Counted from the stretch's first letter, positions 6,957 through 16,123 are shown. The stretch: DNA of 64,000 bases from Citrobacter tructae (GCF_004684345.1 NZ_CP038469.1:3472001-3536000); one strand, 5' to 3'. Program-made: numbers and translations. The notes: generated from the letters alone by a model not told the origin.

Positions 6957-9409
6957 GTGGCCTCCTGGCTTTTTAATACGATCGTACATTTCCCATTTTC
7001 CACAGAAACAAACACGTCCGGCGACGTGGTTTCATCGATATAAAGCGCGCCGCCTTGCCCTACGTAGCCAACATGGTTGTTGGCGCGGTCACGGATAACG
7101 GCGCCGAACGGCATTTTCTGCTGACCAGAAAGGCGAGGATAAATAATCGTCTGTCGTCGTAATGTTGTTTCAAACGTGATGGGTACGACGTTGCCTTCGT
7201 AAGGTGCGACTTTGCCCTGGGTTTTGCTGAACGTCAGGCCGTCAGCGGAACCTTTCGGATCGATCATCACGTCATTAACGCGCCACGGGCGTAGCCACGG
7301 CATAATGGCATAGCCATTTTTGTCGACGCGGGTTCCGGGCACGCCGTCCAGATGTGCGCCATAGGCATCCGGCGCGTAGACCAGTGCGACGGTATCTGAG
7401 CGCTCCGGCGAAAAGGTGATGCCCCCCGCGTGGCCGACTAACATTCCGCTCATTCCTACGCTGACCTGATGCCATGAGTTACTCTGGCCCCACGTCCCGT
7501 TCATCGAGCTGTAAGGGGTGCGTACCATGCCGTTGGCGCCCCATTCTGCATCGCCTCCACGGGCGTAGCCGGTGTTGACTCCCCAAACGATATTATTTTC
7601 ATCGTCAGAAGAGGTGGTGAAACCGAGTCGCGTATTGCTGGCTTTGCCGTTATTCGCGTAGCTGTCAGAGGAAATTTGCGTAAACCCGGTGTGATCTCGT
7701 GGCAGGAAATAGCTCAATGAGAGCATGATTTGGTCGTCTTTGGTGACGGATCCGTGTTCATCTTCATTCCAGAAACGCTGTGCCGATACGCTCCAGGTCA
7801 GGTTGCCCCATGAATTTGTGTATCCCACGGCATACTGGCGATAATTGTCCTGCTGATCCCAATACTTTTTCAGAGAACCAGACAAATAGAACGAACCCCA
7901 GGTGTCCGATAGCGGCTGATTGATGCTGGCGCTGTACGACTGCTTCTCGCGTAATGACTGATATGAGGTTTCAGATGCCACCGTATTCAGTGCATCGAGG
8001 GCGTCGCGTTGGCCATAAAAATGATGTGAACTGTATTTGGCTTCCAGCCAGAGCGACGTTTCTGACCAGGGCAGGGTACGATTCCAGGTCAGGCGATATT
8101 GCTGCCCCTGGCGGCGATCGTCATCGAGACTCAGGCGTGATTGCGTAATATCAATGGCGAATGCGCCGAGTCCGCTGTTGAGGCCGCTACCGACCAAAGC
8201 CGACTGGTAGCGTTCAAACCCGGACGCTCCGCTATATAAGGTGAGATAGTTGTTCAGGCCATACTGCCAGTAAGCCTGAGCGGCAAGCGGATCTTCATCA
8301 AAATTGTCTTCATCCACTGCGCCAATGGCCACGCCATAGCGCGAAACGCCGGGTTTCAGCAGCTGCGGGACGGTGGAATAAGGCACGGTAAAACGACGGA
8401 TACGCCCATCAGACTCCTGAATCGTCACCAGCAGTTCTCCACCGGTATTTGCGGGAAGCACTGACTCAATCGAGAACGGTCCCGCTGGAACGGAGGACTG
8501 ATGAAGGGTTTGTCCGTCCTGAGAAATGGTCACCCGGGCGTTGGTTTCTGCAACCCCACGAATAACTGGAGCCCAGTTCAGCGTGCTATCCGGGCGCATT
8601 AAATCTTCTGAAGCCAGTCCCACCCCGAGAATGGCAATGCTGTCGAACATCTGGCTGTCGGTGTAAAATTTCCCTGCGCTGAACATAGATTTCCAGTCGG
8701 GGATTGGTCGTTTTAACGTTGTGCGGTTATTGGCGTAATGGCTGCCTGCTTTGTTGTCCCAACTCTGACTCGCGAAATGCTCAAGCAACCACCCGCCAGC
8801 GGAACCCCGGATATCCATTCCCAGCCAGGCGCTATCCGTACTGGCGCGATCGTTACCTCGCTGCTGGGTACTGTAATAATCTGCGTTATAGCCGACATTA
8901 ATCGCCGGGATCCCTGGCTGCCATAATTCGGGTTGCACATAATTGCTTTCGAGATTATCGACATAAGCCTGCGGAATGGTGATGTGTAGCTCAAGCTGGC
9001 TGGTGTTGATCCGCTCGGTAGCTTTCCCGCTGGTATCCCATTCGGCGATAGTGCCGCAGTGTGTAGGCTGCGCGGCCAGCGTTTCATTCATTTTATTTGT
9101 GGCGATGCCCAGACCTTTGAGAAATGGTCCGGAGTAGCAGCTGACTAAATCTCCGCTGTTATTCTTTTTAAATACCAGCTCACGACGTCCCCGCCAGTTA
9201 TCATTGATATAAATATCGACGATATACTGCCCCGGTAATAAACTTGCTGCGTTAAAGGAACGCAAATCGTTAAGTGAAGCATTGCCCATCAGAATGGCAT
9301 TGTCGAATGTATAGCGCGTCGTGTCTTCTGCGTGCAGTTTGACTGAAAATAATGAAATATTTAGAACTATAAAGCAGGGTATGGTGAGAATCCTTTTACA
9401 TAAACCCAT
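6947..9409 (-). CDS. Fimbrial outer-membrane usher
   Basis: An 820-residue usher. It has a signal peptide, an N-terminal periplasmic domain (Y-T-F-D-N-A-I-L-M-G; L-P-G-Q-Y-I-V-D-I-Y-I-N), a large beta-barrel with a plug (A-P-V-I-R-G-V-A-E-T-N-A-R-V; A-G-P-F-S-I) and C-terminal domains with a cysteine pair at the very end. The protein forms the outer-membrane pore that receives chaperone-subunit complexes and assembles the pilus. It starts 23 bases after the chaperone gene and overlaps the tip gene. Its length is normal for the PapC/FimD family (about 800-880). The fimbrial clade cannot be assigned by eye. Confidence 0.95.
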   Translation of the reverse strand: MGLCKRILTIPCFIVLNISLFSVKLHAEDTTRYTFDNAILMGNASLNDLRSFNAASLLPGQYIVDIYINDNWRGRRELVFKKNNSGDLVSCYSGPFLKGLGIATNKMNETLAAQPTHCGTIAEWDTSGKATERINTSQLELHITIPQAYVDNLESNYVQPELWQPGIPAINVGYNADYYSTQQRGNDRASTDSAWLGMDIRGSAGGWLLEHFASQSWDNKAGSHYANNRTTLKRPIPDWKSMFSAGKFYTDSQMFDSIAILGVGLASEDLMRPDSTLNWAPVIRGVAETNARVTISQDGQTLHQSSVPAGPFSIESVLPANTGGELLVTIQESDGRIRRFTVPYSTVPQLLKPGVSRYGVAIGAVDEDNFDEDPLAAQAYWQYGLNNYLTLYSGASGFERYQSALVGSGLNSGLGAFAIDITQSRLSLDDDRRQGQQYRLTWNRTLPWSETSLWLEAKYSSHHFYGQRDALDALNTVASETSYQSLREKQSYSASINQPLSDTWGSFYLSGSLKKYWDQQDNYRQYAVGYTNSWGNLTWSVSAQRFWNEDEHGSVTKDDQIMLSLSYFLPRDHTGFTQISSDSYANNGKASNTRLGFTTSSDDENNIVWGVNTGYARGGDAEWGANGMVRTPYSSMNGTWGQSNSWHQVSVGMSGMLVGHAGGITFSPERSDTVALVYAPDAYGAHLDGVPGTRVDKNGYAIMPWLRPWRVNDVMIDPKGSADGLTFSKTQGKVAPYEGNVVPITFETTLRRQTIIYPRLSGQQKMPFGAVIRDRANNHVGYVGQGGALYIDETTSPDVFVSVENGKCTIVLKSQEATCR

Positions 9410-9432
9410 TTTGTATTCCTTTTTATCCCTTT

Positions 9433-10140
9433 CTATTTATTAATGGCTGTTTTGAACTCCACGACGCTGCCGTAATCGCTGATAGCTTGCAGAACCACCG
9501 GCTCTCCCTTTCTCACTTTCTGTTTTAACGTGATGTCAGTTCGACTTTTTGGCGGAACCATAGCACCTTCTTCCAGCAGCCTGTTGCCTGAGGTGGTGAC
9601 AATATTTGCAACCGTAATGAAAAAGGGAGTCGGGTTGACCAGTGTGATATCACCGTTGTTTGAGAGGATAGCCATCTTGCTTTCAGCATTCTGCCGTTCA
9701 CCTAAACCCGCCGGACGCCAAAAAAACTTAAAGCGTGAGCGAATAGCTAAGTTAAGCATTGATGAATTCTCCGTGACTTTACTTTTATCTACGGAGGGAA
9801 TATCCAGAATGTTTAACCACCACAATGACTCGCGGTCGGTGGCAACAATACGTTTATCTGCTGCTTTTTTAATTCTCAGCGATTGTCCGTTTCCTGCGTC
9901 AATGCGGGCTATAGGGGGTGAGATAATAAATGGGGTTGTTATTTCCTCGGGTAACTTATTAGGGTCACCCTCATCCAGCCATATCTGTGCCAGCGACGGT
10001 GATTGATTCGTATTAGTCATTTGTATTGTAATTTCTGAAGACTCTTCCGAATAAATGAATCGGGTACCATTGACGATAATATTGTTGGCAAGTGCGGTGT
10101 TAACAAAAAATAAAACCAATATGGTAATAATGATTTTCAT
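9433..10140 (-). CDS. Periplasmic fimbrial chaperone
   Basis: A 235-residue PapD-family chaperone. It has a signal peptide ending near residue 18, then an immunoglobulin-like domain 1 (I-V-N-G-T-R-F-I-Y; T-I-Q-M-T-N-T-N; L-A-Q-I-W-L-D; F-I-I-S-P-P-I-A-R-I; Q-S-L-R-I) and domain 2 (R-S-R-F-K-F-F-W-R-P; L-V-N-P-T-P-F-F-I-T). The conserved P-P-x-x-R-I and N-P-T-P-x-x-x-T motifs are present. The chaperone completes the pilin fold by donor-strand complementation and delivers subunits to the usher. It lies between pilin and usher genes in the usual order. Confidence 0.95.
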   Translation of the reverse strand: MKIIITILVLFFVNTALANNIIVNGTRFIYSEESSEITIQMTNTNQSPSLAQIWLDEGDPNKLPEEITTPFIISPPIARIDAGNGQSLRIKKAADKRIVATDRESLWWLNILDIPSVDKSKVTENSSMLNLAIRSRFKFFWRPAGLGERQNAESKMAILSNNGDITLVNPTPFFITVANIVTTSGNRLLEEGAMVPPKSRTDITLKQKVRKGEPVVLQAISDYGSVVEFKTAINK

Positions 10141-10191
10141 AGGACCTCTACTGAAATGAATGCCATAGCCCGGAGTGCTATGGCATTATAT

Positions 10192-10758
10192 TTAATTATA
10201 GGTAATTCTATAATTTGCCTGCATCTGTACTGAGCCGGGGGTTATGCGCATAAACGAAGGAGTATCGCTAGATCTAATGTAACCAACCCGGAACTTATAT
10301 TCCAAGAATTGTTTCCCTTCAGAGTGGTGAGTTCTCTCAGGATCAAATTTATTGTTATCTTTACTTAAATCAATATTAGTTCCATTTTTATCTTGTAGTG
10401 CTAATGCTGCGTTTGAACCGCCAAATATGATATTGTTTTTCAGATATCCATCTGTCGTTACAAAATAATTTTTGCCCCATGATAATTTAGGTATCGAATA
10501 TTCATCTATATGACAATCTGTAACCTTGATGGTAAACTCCTTAATCTGTTCAGGTGATTGGCTATTGACCCTTGTATTTATAACGGGGTTTAGTGTTACA
10601 TTTTTATATCCACTGTTTTCAATTTTACATGAATTAGCTAAAACAGTGCCATTAAAAACAATATTTCCTTTTGGATCACCGTTAAACCATTTTTGTGCCA
10701 TGGCGGAAGGAATAGATACTGCACATGCAATTAACGTCACAATAGATAATTTACTCAT
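10192..10758 (-). CDS. Major fimbrial subunit (pilin)
   Basis: The 188-residue protein has a signal peptide ending at A-M-A and a pilin domain with the conserved cysteine pair (A-N-S-C-K-I and T-D-C-H-I). It ends with a donor-strand-compatible segment, Q-A-N-Y-R-I-T-Y-N, with the tyrosine next to last. First position in the operon, size and fold all suit the major structural subunit. Codon use is AT-rich compared with the usher. GAGGAA precedes the ATG. Transcription must start in the long AT-rich gap shared with the divergent LuxR-type gene. Confidence 0.88.
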   Translation of the reverse strand: MSKLSIVTLIACAVSIPSAMAQKWFNGDPKGNIVFNGTVLANSCKIENSGYKNVTLNPVINTRVNSQSPEQIKEFTIKVTDCHIDEYSIPKLSWGKNYFVTTDGYLKNNIIFGGSNAALALQDKNGTNIDLSKDNNKFDPERTHHSEGKQFLEYKFRVGYIRSSDTPSFMRITPGSVQMQANYRITYN

Positions 10759-11148
10759 AATGCGTTCCTCATTTAGAGATAGATCGTCACTATTATCAGT
10801 AACCTTTTTTCTGATACCTCTTATGTAGATATCCGTCAGGCTTTCGCCTCCTATAAAATAGATAAGAGAAAGTGTGGTTGTATATCGTAGATTGCACGTA
10901 TTTTACTCAGTCAATGATATTAAGAGCGGTAGATAAATATGAGATATAATGAAATATTATCATCTTAGAAAGGTAGTAGAAGAGCCGACTTAATAGCTCG
11001 AAAAAACCGAGTTTTCATATTGCACAATTAGCTAAATTTCTATAACCCAATCGGATTATCCTTAATCTTAAGTCATGACGCACTACCTAATTTCTATGCA
11101 ATAGTGACAGGGAAGCATTTTCAATCATCATTTGAATGGAGGCCATCT
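10759..11148. other. AT-rich divergent regulatory region between the fimbrial operon and its LuxR-type neighbour
   Basis: No gene is visible in these 390 bases. The base composition is strongly AT-rich with many A and T runs, a pattern typical of H-NS-bound promoters. It must hold the promoters of both the pilin gene (minus) and the CsgD-like regulator gene (plus). I could not place reliable -35/-10 elements, and I see no inverted repeats flanking it that would suggest a phase-invertible switch. Confidence 0.5.
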
Positions 11149-11808
11149 ATGCTTAACATGGACAGTAAAATTATATTGATTAGCAACCAGTCAATACAAA
11201 CACAACTCTTGCTGGATTATCTTAATAAGAAAAGCGATACCTTGGTTGATTTTATTAATATTAGCAGGCCAGATATGTCGTTTATCGCGGAGGGAAGTAT
11301 CATTCTCTATGATATTCAGGCATCCAGTCGGAAATTAAAAAAAGTCTGGTCAAGGCTGCTCAATGATAGTCATTGCAGTATGCGTATTTTCATCATTAAT
11401 TGCCTAAGAGCGTTCTCGCTCTATGAGAACATGTCATGGCCGCATTTCGAGTGCGTGGTTCCTAACAATTGCACCACCGAGCATTTGCTTAATGTGATTA
11501 AAACCGGTGGTCAAACTCCCCGTTCAGAGCACTCTCACTCTTCCTTGAAAGAAAAAGTCAGCCCCATTCAACCTGAAAATGAGGCTGAACAACGGTTGAC
11601 GGAAAGAGAATATGAAGTCTTGGTTGAGTTGTCGAGAGGGGCATCTAATATGGAGATTGCCCACGCGTTTTTTATTAGTGAGAACACGGTGCGAACGCAT
11701 ATTTATAATATTTTTAAAAAGATTTCAGTGAGTAATCGAACCCAGGCCGCCTGTTGGGCAAACGCCCATCTCAGAGCCCCGGCGCTGGGTGAACTCTCCT
11801 GGACCTGA
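11149..11808 (+). CDS. LuxR/CsgD-type transcriptional regulator
   Basis: A 219-residue protein, about the length of CsgD (216). The C-terminal 65 residues form a LuxR-type helix-turn-helix (L-T-E-R-E-Y-E-V-L-V-E-L-S-R-G; S-N-M-E-I-A; F-I-S-E-N-T-V-R-T-H-I-Y-N-I-F-K-K). The N-terminal half looks like a divergent receiver domain without an obvious phospho-acceptor aspartate. The ATG at 11149 has GGAGG six bases upstream; the longer frame from the GTG at 11104 has no such site. It is divergent from the pilin gene and is the most likely direct regulator of the fimbrial operon. That link is inferred from position. Confidence 0.85.
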   Translation: MLNMDSKIILISNQSIQTQLLLDYLNKKSDTLVDFINISRPDMSFIAEGSIILYDIQASSRKLKKVWSRLLNDSHCSMRIFIINCLRAFSLYENMSWPHFECVVPNNCTTEHLLNVIKTGGQTPRSEHSHSSLKEKVSPIQPENEAEQRLTEREYEVLVELSRGASNMEIAHAFFISENTVRTHIYNIFKKISVSNRTQAACWANAHLRAPALGELSWT

Positions 11809-11816
11809 TGCCGATG

Positions 11817-11850
11817 CTGGCGCAAAGGCGTTGTACTTGCTTTGCGCCAG
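11817..11850. terminator. Perfect 11-bp inverted repeat between convergent genes
   Basis: CTGGCGCAAAG (11817-11827) and CTTTGCGCCAG (11840-11850) form a strong hairpin between the LuxR-type gene and the convergent dipeptidase gene. There is no clear T run on either side, so it is a probable but atypical bidirectional terminator. Confidence 0.5.
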
Positions 11851-11869
11851 ATGATTATCGTGTGGTGAC

Positions 11870-13366
11870 TCAGTCTTTTTTCGCTGCGTTAGCAAAGAAA
11901 ATATCGGACTGAATATCTTTGGTGCGGATGGTGAACAGCTGATTCGTCAGGTCTTCAGTCAACTTCTCAGCATCGGCCATGATGCGCAGGTTGAAGTCAT
12001 TCAGCATCTTATCGGCGGCTGGTTTATCGGTTTTCGCCATCTTCAGGTACTCTGCTTCGACCTCTTTTTGCTCCTTCGCTACTTTATCTTCCCACGCTTT
12101 GTAGGCTTTTTTGACGATTGGCGCGAGCTTCGGATAGTCGGTCATGGTCAGCGTTTGCAATTTACGATACTTCCAGTAAATGGATTGATCGTCTGCTTTA
12201 TCCGTACCCATCGTGTAGTTAGCGGGATACGCTTTCAGGCCACTGTAGTAAGGAACAAAGGCGGTGAGATCGGCCATGCCCAAACCAATGTAGGTCGTTT
12301 CTCCAATTTCTTTTGGCAGCCACGGACGAACCTGCATGACGTGTGCCTCGTAGGTGCGGAACACGCTGACAGGACGCCACGGCTCTTTGCCATTCAGACC
12401 GTTGGTATAAGGGTCATGGCTGGTGCCTTCATAGTGGCTGCGTAGCACGGCCTTCACATCGTCCAGCGTCATTTTCTTCTCAGGCTTCAGGAATACCGGG
12501 AAATCACGGCCTGCGGCCATATCCTGTTTGACTGAAGGATTAAACGTTTTCTGGATGGTCCATACGCGAGGGTCGTTATAGGTACGATCACGCTCGTCAT
12601 CGCGGGTATAAACTTTGGAGAAGTTGAATTTTCCGTCTTTAGCTTTATCGTACAAACCTTTTTCGGTGGCGAATTCAACCAGGTTTTTCGACGCCATCAT
12701 ATTCGGGTCTTGCGGATCGTAATCCTGTAAACGTCCCTGATTACCGGTGGCAAAGTACTGATTATTCGGCAGTCGCTGCGCCATCCACTGGTGGCCGCTA
12801 CCAGTTTCCAGATACCAGATTTCGTTATCATCCACGACGGCGACGCCAAAACCTTCGCCTGCCCCGACGGTTTCAACGATATGCCCCAGCAGCGCCACCG
12901 CGTCACGTGCGGTTTTGCTCTGTGACAGCAAAATATCCGGGATATCGTCTTCGGTAATCCCTTTATCCTCAACGTACGGGTCAATGGCCAGCGCTTTTGG
13001 CGAAGCAAAAATAGACTCAGTCCCACTCACACCAACGCCCAGTTCGTTAAATCCTGTGGCGCCATGCAGTTGGGTTTTCCAGTTCGGCACGGTGGTGTAA
13101 CGCAGAGAATTTTTTGGCAGCGGCCAGGTAAAATCATTCGCGCCATTATGCGCTTTGGTGCTGTATACCCCGGTCTGGTTCTGTTTCGCTGGATGAATCA
13201 AAAAATGTTGGGCTTTCAGTGCATCGCTGTCTGCGCTACGGGCGACTAACATGGAGCCGTCCGCAGACGCTTCATTGCCGACCAGCAGGGTCGTACACGC
13301 AAAACCTGATGAAACAACAGCCAAATTAATCGAAAGTGCAATCAGGCACTTTTTAAACGTAAACAT
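11870..13366 (-). CDS. Exported C69-family dipeptidase
   Basis: A 498-residue N-terminal-nucleophile hydrolase of peptidase family C69 (U34 in older lists). A signal peptide ends at S-S-G-F-A. The next residue, Cys, starts the conserved C-T-T-L-L-V-G motif and is the expected catalytic nucleophile exposed by cleavage. Further family motifs are D-G-S-M-L-V-A-R-S-A-D, G-F-N-E-L-G-V-G-V-S-G-T-E and I-W-Y-L-E-T-G-S-G-H-Q-W. The ATG at 13366, with GAGGG upstream, puts the signal peptide at the N-terminus. Relatives cleave dipeptides in the periplasm; the precise substrate is unknown. It is a single-gene unit among accessory genes. Confidence 0.9.
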   Translation of the reverse strand: MFTFKKCLIALSINLAVVSSGFACTTLLVGNEASADGSMLVARSADSDALKAQHFLIHPAKQNQTGVYSTKAHNGANDFTWPLPKNSLRYTTVPNWKTQLHGATGFNELGVGVSGTESIFASPKALAIDPYVEDKGITEDDIPDILLSQSKTARDAVALLGHIVETVGAGEGFGVAVVDDNEIWYLETGSGHQWMAQRLPNNQYFATGNQGRLQDYDPQDPNMMASKNLVEFATEKGLYDKAKDGKFNFSKVYTRDDERDRTYNDPRVWTIQKTFNPSVKQDMAAGRDFPVFLKPEKKMTLDDVKAVLRSHYEGTSHDPYTNGLNGKEPWRPVSVFRTYEAHVMQVRPWLPKEIGETTYIGLGMADLTAFVPYYSGLKAYPANYTMGTDKADDQSIYWKYRKLQTLTMTDYPKLAPIVKKAYKAWEDKVAKEQKEVEAEYLKMAKTDKPAADKMLNDFNLRIMADAEKLTEDLTNQLFTIRTKDIQSDIFFANAAKKD

Positions 13367-13693
13367 TAAATATCCCTCATAAGTACGCCATAAACACACC
13401 GGAAACACACCGTTTCCTTAAACGCGGCCACGCCTGAATGCTCAGACATTGCTCGCCAGAGAGATAAACGCCCCTGCCCACGTTATCTCCAAATATCCAT
13501 CCATAGGTTGAAGTCTTCAGGACGCAATAACACGTCCATTTCGCTTGATTTTTACGCAATGGATATCGAGGTATTCAGGATGTTTCCTGATTCGGAAAGA
13601 AGGATAACAATGGCTGATGACTGGATTCAGTGACCGATGTCGCGTAAGTCAATGATGGTAAATATGAATTCTGGATTAGCATTGGGGGCGACG
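13367..13693. other. Gene-free region between the dipeptidase and fidL-like genes
   Basis: No coding frame is supported. It must contain the dipeptidase promoter. Two short inverted repeats are visible: GGAAAC/GTTTCC at 13401-13417 and TTTCC-TGATTC-GGAAA near 13583-13598. Neither is followed by a T run. Confidence 0.4.
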
Positions 13694-14158
13694 TTACCTT
13701 TTGCGACAATACAGCGAGGGAACATTTGAGGTTGCAAAAATCCACGAGCCTTCATACTCCTCCAGGACCAGACTCAGGATCCGCCCGTTCTGGCGATAAA
13801 ACCCGGGTAATGTGTTGTTGATATCGTCTTCATCGGCCGAATCAGCGAAAGTTTTTACCACCTGCATACCCAGCAACACGCGGGCATCACGCTGTTGGGT
13901 ATAGCTAAAATAAATGTTCCTGCTGACGTCCGTAGTGTTATGTCCGTACAATTTGCCGGTAATGGTTGCCAGCCCTTTATGCTGGTACATCCTATACGAC
14001 ACCGTGCCGGCAAAGCGGTTACTGCCAATATTCCACTCTACGCTTCCGACGCAATTCAGCGGTTTGTCGGCATATCGTGAATGCCATAACCAAGCGCCTG
14101 AACCGAGCACCGTCGCCAGTCCGGCACCTGCCATGATAAGCGTGTAGGTTTTTTTCAT
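13694..14158 (-). CDS. fidL: FidL-like small membrane/periplasmic protein
   Basis: A 154-residue protein with one N-terminal membrane segment (M-K-K-T-Y-T-L-I-M-A-G-A-G-L-A-T-V-L-G) and a periplasmic domain holding two cysteines (L-N-C-V-G-S; S-L-Y-C-R-K-R). The start at 14158 overlaps the stop of the upstream marT-like gene in an ATGA arrangement, so the two are translationally coupled. In Salmonella SPI-3 the small gene fidL stands next to marT and misL. Position, size and topology fit FidL. No biochemical role is established for FidL. It may modulate the membrane-bound regulator, but that is inference. Confidence 0.72.
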   Translation of the reverse strand: MKKTYTLIMAGAGLATVLGSGAWLWHSRYADKPLNCVGSVEWNIGSNRFAGTVSYRMYQHKGLATITGKLYGHNTTDVSRNIYFSYTQQRDARVLLGMQVVKTFADSADEDDINNTLPGFYRQNGRILSLVLEEYEGSWIFATSNVPSLYCRKR

Positions 14159-14928
14159 TTCGTACGCATCCAGTAATAATGGCTGGTACATAACGCGTAA
14201 GCATTTGTCCGTGCGTCTTTATCGCAAACAAATGCTACTACTCTTTCGGCTTTGCGGTAACCGGAAAGGAATATGTACTGGTTGTTTTCACAGAGATAAG
14301 GATGCGAAAGCATCAGATTGTAATAACTGTCGAGATCGTGTTCATTTGGTGAATAATAAATTTTGCAGTTTTGACTCGAGGGGATTTTCATGGAAATAGA
14401 GACGAATGTGCTAAATGGCATAATCGGGCGTGTCTGATACCACACCAGCCAAATAATCAGGGTGGTAATAACTATGATGAAGGTAAAGAGAATACTCCGA
14501 ACTTGTCCGGGCATTTTTTTTCGTGGCAGGGGCTCTATTATTGCGGGCGCGACATTTTCCTCAATAACCGGTGGTAAGGATACATCACTTTGCACGTGCG
14601 GTATCGCCTCTACCTGCGTATTTTCAGTTAATCTCAGACCACGACGAGAAATAGTTTTTACCGTATCACGAGGCAACCCAACTTCCTCCAGCGCCTTGCG
14701 TAGCGTCAGGATGGCCTGATAAAAAGTATTCGTCGTCGTCACATTATTGCGCTCTCCCCACCCCACTTTCAGCAGTGTGTTTTGAGAAACAATGTCATTT
14801 TGGTGTGTAATTAAATAGAGAAAGCAGAGTGAGGCTGGGAGCTGTAGTTGAATCGTCCGCCCGGTTTGCCGGTTAACCAGACTTTTGTTATCAGGATTAA
14901 ATTCGACCAACTGATTGATAAGGTACAA
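14155..14928 (-). CDS. marT: MarT-like membrane-anchored winged-helix (CadC/ToxR-type) regulator
   Basis: The 257-residue protein has an OmpR/CadC-type winged helix at residues 1-105 (L-V-N-R-Q-T-G-R-T-I-Q-L; A-I-L-T-L-R-K-A-L; D-T-V-K-T-I-S-R-R-G-L-R-L). A proline-rich linker follows, then one membrane segment at about 144-165 and a periplasmic domain with several cysteines. This is the ToxR/CadC layout of Salmonella MarT, which activates misL. No conventional ATG fits. The TTG at 14928 with GAGGG eight bases upstream is the likely start, since an in-frame stop lies about nine codons further up. It overlaps the fidL-like gene by four bases. Confidence 0.78.
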   Translation of the reverse strand: MYLINQLVEFNPDNKSLVNRQTGRTIQLQLPASLCFLYLITHQNDIVSQNTLLKVGWGERNNVTTTNTFYQAILTLRKALEEVGLPRDTVKTISRRGLRLTENTQVEAIPHVQSDVSLPPVIEENVAPAIIEPLPRKKMPGQVRSILFTFIIVITTLIIWLVWYQTRPIMPFSTFVSISMKIPSSQNCKIYYSPNEHDLDSYYNLMLSHPYLCENNQYIFLSGYRKAERVVAFVCDKDARTNAYALCTSHYYWMRTK

Positions 14929-15505
14929 TGCCCGGCCCTCAGTAACAAGAACATGTCATAGAGTGCGGTAGACACTCCCTTCAATTCTACATACAAATCG
15001 CTAAGACGCCTCTGTCTTTGCGCATCATCAGAGATAAGAATCTTAGGTGAAACAATAAAGTCATTATAATACAAAGTGATAGCAAAGATAAATCTTAGGT
15101 AAGAATGAGCTAAGGTTAAATGATGAGAATTCATTACAGTTTCATCAGAATTGCCCCTATATTTGACCACAACACCACAAGGGTGATTGAGTTATCAGAT
15201 TAGTACTATTGATAAGTACCGTTTATTAAGGTTTCAATTTAGCAAATCGTGCTATGTGGGTATTTGTCCTGGTCTGTTAATCCGTGCGCAAAATTCTTAA
15301 TGCACTGCTTATTTATCTTAGACGACGTATGGGTAGACTTATTTATATCACGTGATTTACCTATCGTATTTATTCGCTTATAGGAATTTATTACATTTTT
15401 AATAGCATACGTTTCTTTACTGACGAAGTGCTTGAAGTGTGTCGGATTGACACATTTATTTACCAGTGAAATATTGAAGGAACAAAATTACAGGAGTTGA
15501 TTTTG
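14929..15505. other. Long AT-rich regulatory region between marT-like and LuxR-like genes
   Basis: These 577 bases hold no convincing gene. A 119-codon minus-strand frame across the left part is mostly a shadow of marT and has no family resemblance. Two operator-like sequences stand out: the palindrome ATCACGTGAT (15347-15356), and TGTGTC-N5-GACACA (15438-15454), which lies about 50 bases before the LuxR-like start codon. The region probably binds H-NS and the local regulators. Confidence 0.5.
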
Positions 15506-16123
15506 ATGAACAGAAAACCACTACAGAATGTTCGCTGCATAAGTTGTGAATTATCCTGCCAGTTATTTCCGGAGCCTGCGGTTCGCGCACAGTACTGTCA
15601 CCGCGCTGCTTTTGCTATCTGGCCTGAGGGGAATAGTTTTCTGAAAACAGGGGTGGTTGAAAAACTTCTTCTGAATAATCAAAACCATTTGTCCCGAGGT
15701 TTTATTTTTATCGACTTTTCGTTCCCAAATCTGCGCTTGTTCGCTGATCCACAGTGGGTTGATCGCCTGGCGCGTAGCGGCATGCATATTGTCCTGATAT
15801 CTGACCGGATCCTGACGCCGTTAGCCAATTATTGGCTGTCGAAAAGCAGTCACATTCAGGGCATTATTTATTTTGATGATAATGATGATGTTCAGCATCA
15901 GAAGATTCGCCGACTGTTTACCGGTCACATGGCGAACAGTAAACGTGGACGCTCATTAAACTACACAGAAATGATATTGCTGAAACGTTTTATGTCAGGG
16001 AAAAGTATTCAACAAATCACCATGACAGATAATATCGATATTAAGAAAATATACGTATATAAACTTCGGCTTGAAGAGAAATTAGGCCATAGCATACATA
16101 AAATAATCTCGAATATTTTATAA
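15506..16123 (+). CDS. LuxR-like (BglJ/RcsA-type) transcriptional regulator
   Basis: A 205-residue protein. Its last 60 residues resemble a LuxR-type helix-turn-helix (L-N-Y-T-E-M-I-L-L-K-R-F-M-S-G-K-S-I-Q-Q-I; K-K-I-Y-V-Y-K-L-R-L-E-E-K-L-G). The N-terminal part is not recognisable beyond a possible receiver-like fold. It contains four cysteines early in the sequence (residues about 12, 15, 19 and 33). AGGAG precedes the ATG at 15506. It lies directly upstream of the autotransporter gene on the same strand, with a 74-base gap. It is the obvious candidate for a second regulator of that gene besides the MarT-like protein. I know of no counterpart at this position in Salmonella SPI-3. Confidence 0.72.
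   Translation: MNRKPLQNVRCISCELSCQLFPEPAVRAQYCHRAAFAIWPEGNSFLKTGVVEKLLLNNQNHLSRGFIFIDFSFPNLRLFADPQWVDRLARSGMHIVLISDRILTPLANYWLSKSSHIQGIIYFDDNDDVQHQKIRRLFTGHMANSKRGRSLNYTEMILLKRFMSGKSIQQITMTDNIDIKKIYVYKLRLEEKLGHSIHKIISNIL

Noticed and set aside
10759..11148. A possible invertible fim-type promoter switch
   Set aside because: No flanking inverted repeats and no FimB/FimE-like recombinase gene nearby.
11870..13366. The C69 dipeptidase as a lipoprotein because a Cys follows the signal peptide
   Set aside because: The residues before Cys are G-F-A. Phe at -2 does not fit a lipobox, and the Cys begins the conserved catalytic motif of the family.
13583..13606. Similarity of TTCCTGATTCGGAAAG here to TTCCTGATACGGAAAG near 19287
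   Set aside because: The second copy lies inside the 3' end of the immunity gene and the match is only 15 of 16 bases. No element boundaries support a repeat or transposition.
14811..15170. A 119-codon minus-strand frame across the marT start and upstream gap
   Set aside because: Its second half is the marT sequence in another frame, it has no ribosome site and shows no family pattern. Treated as a shadow.
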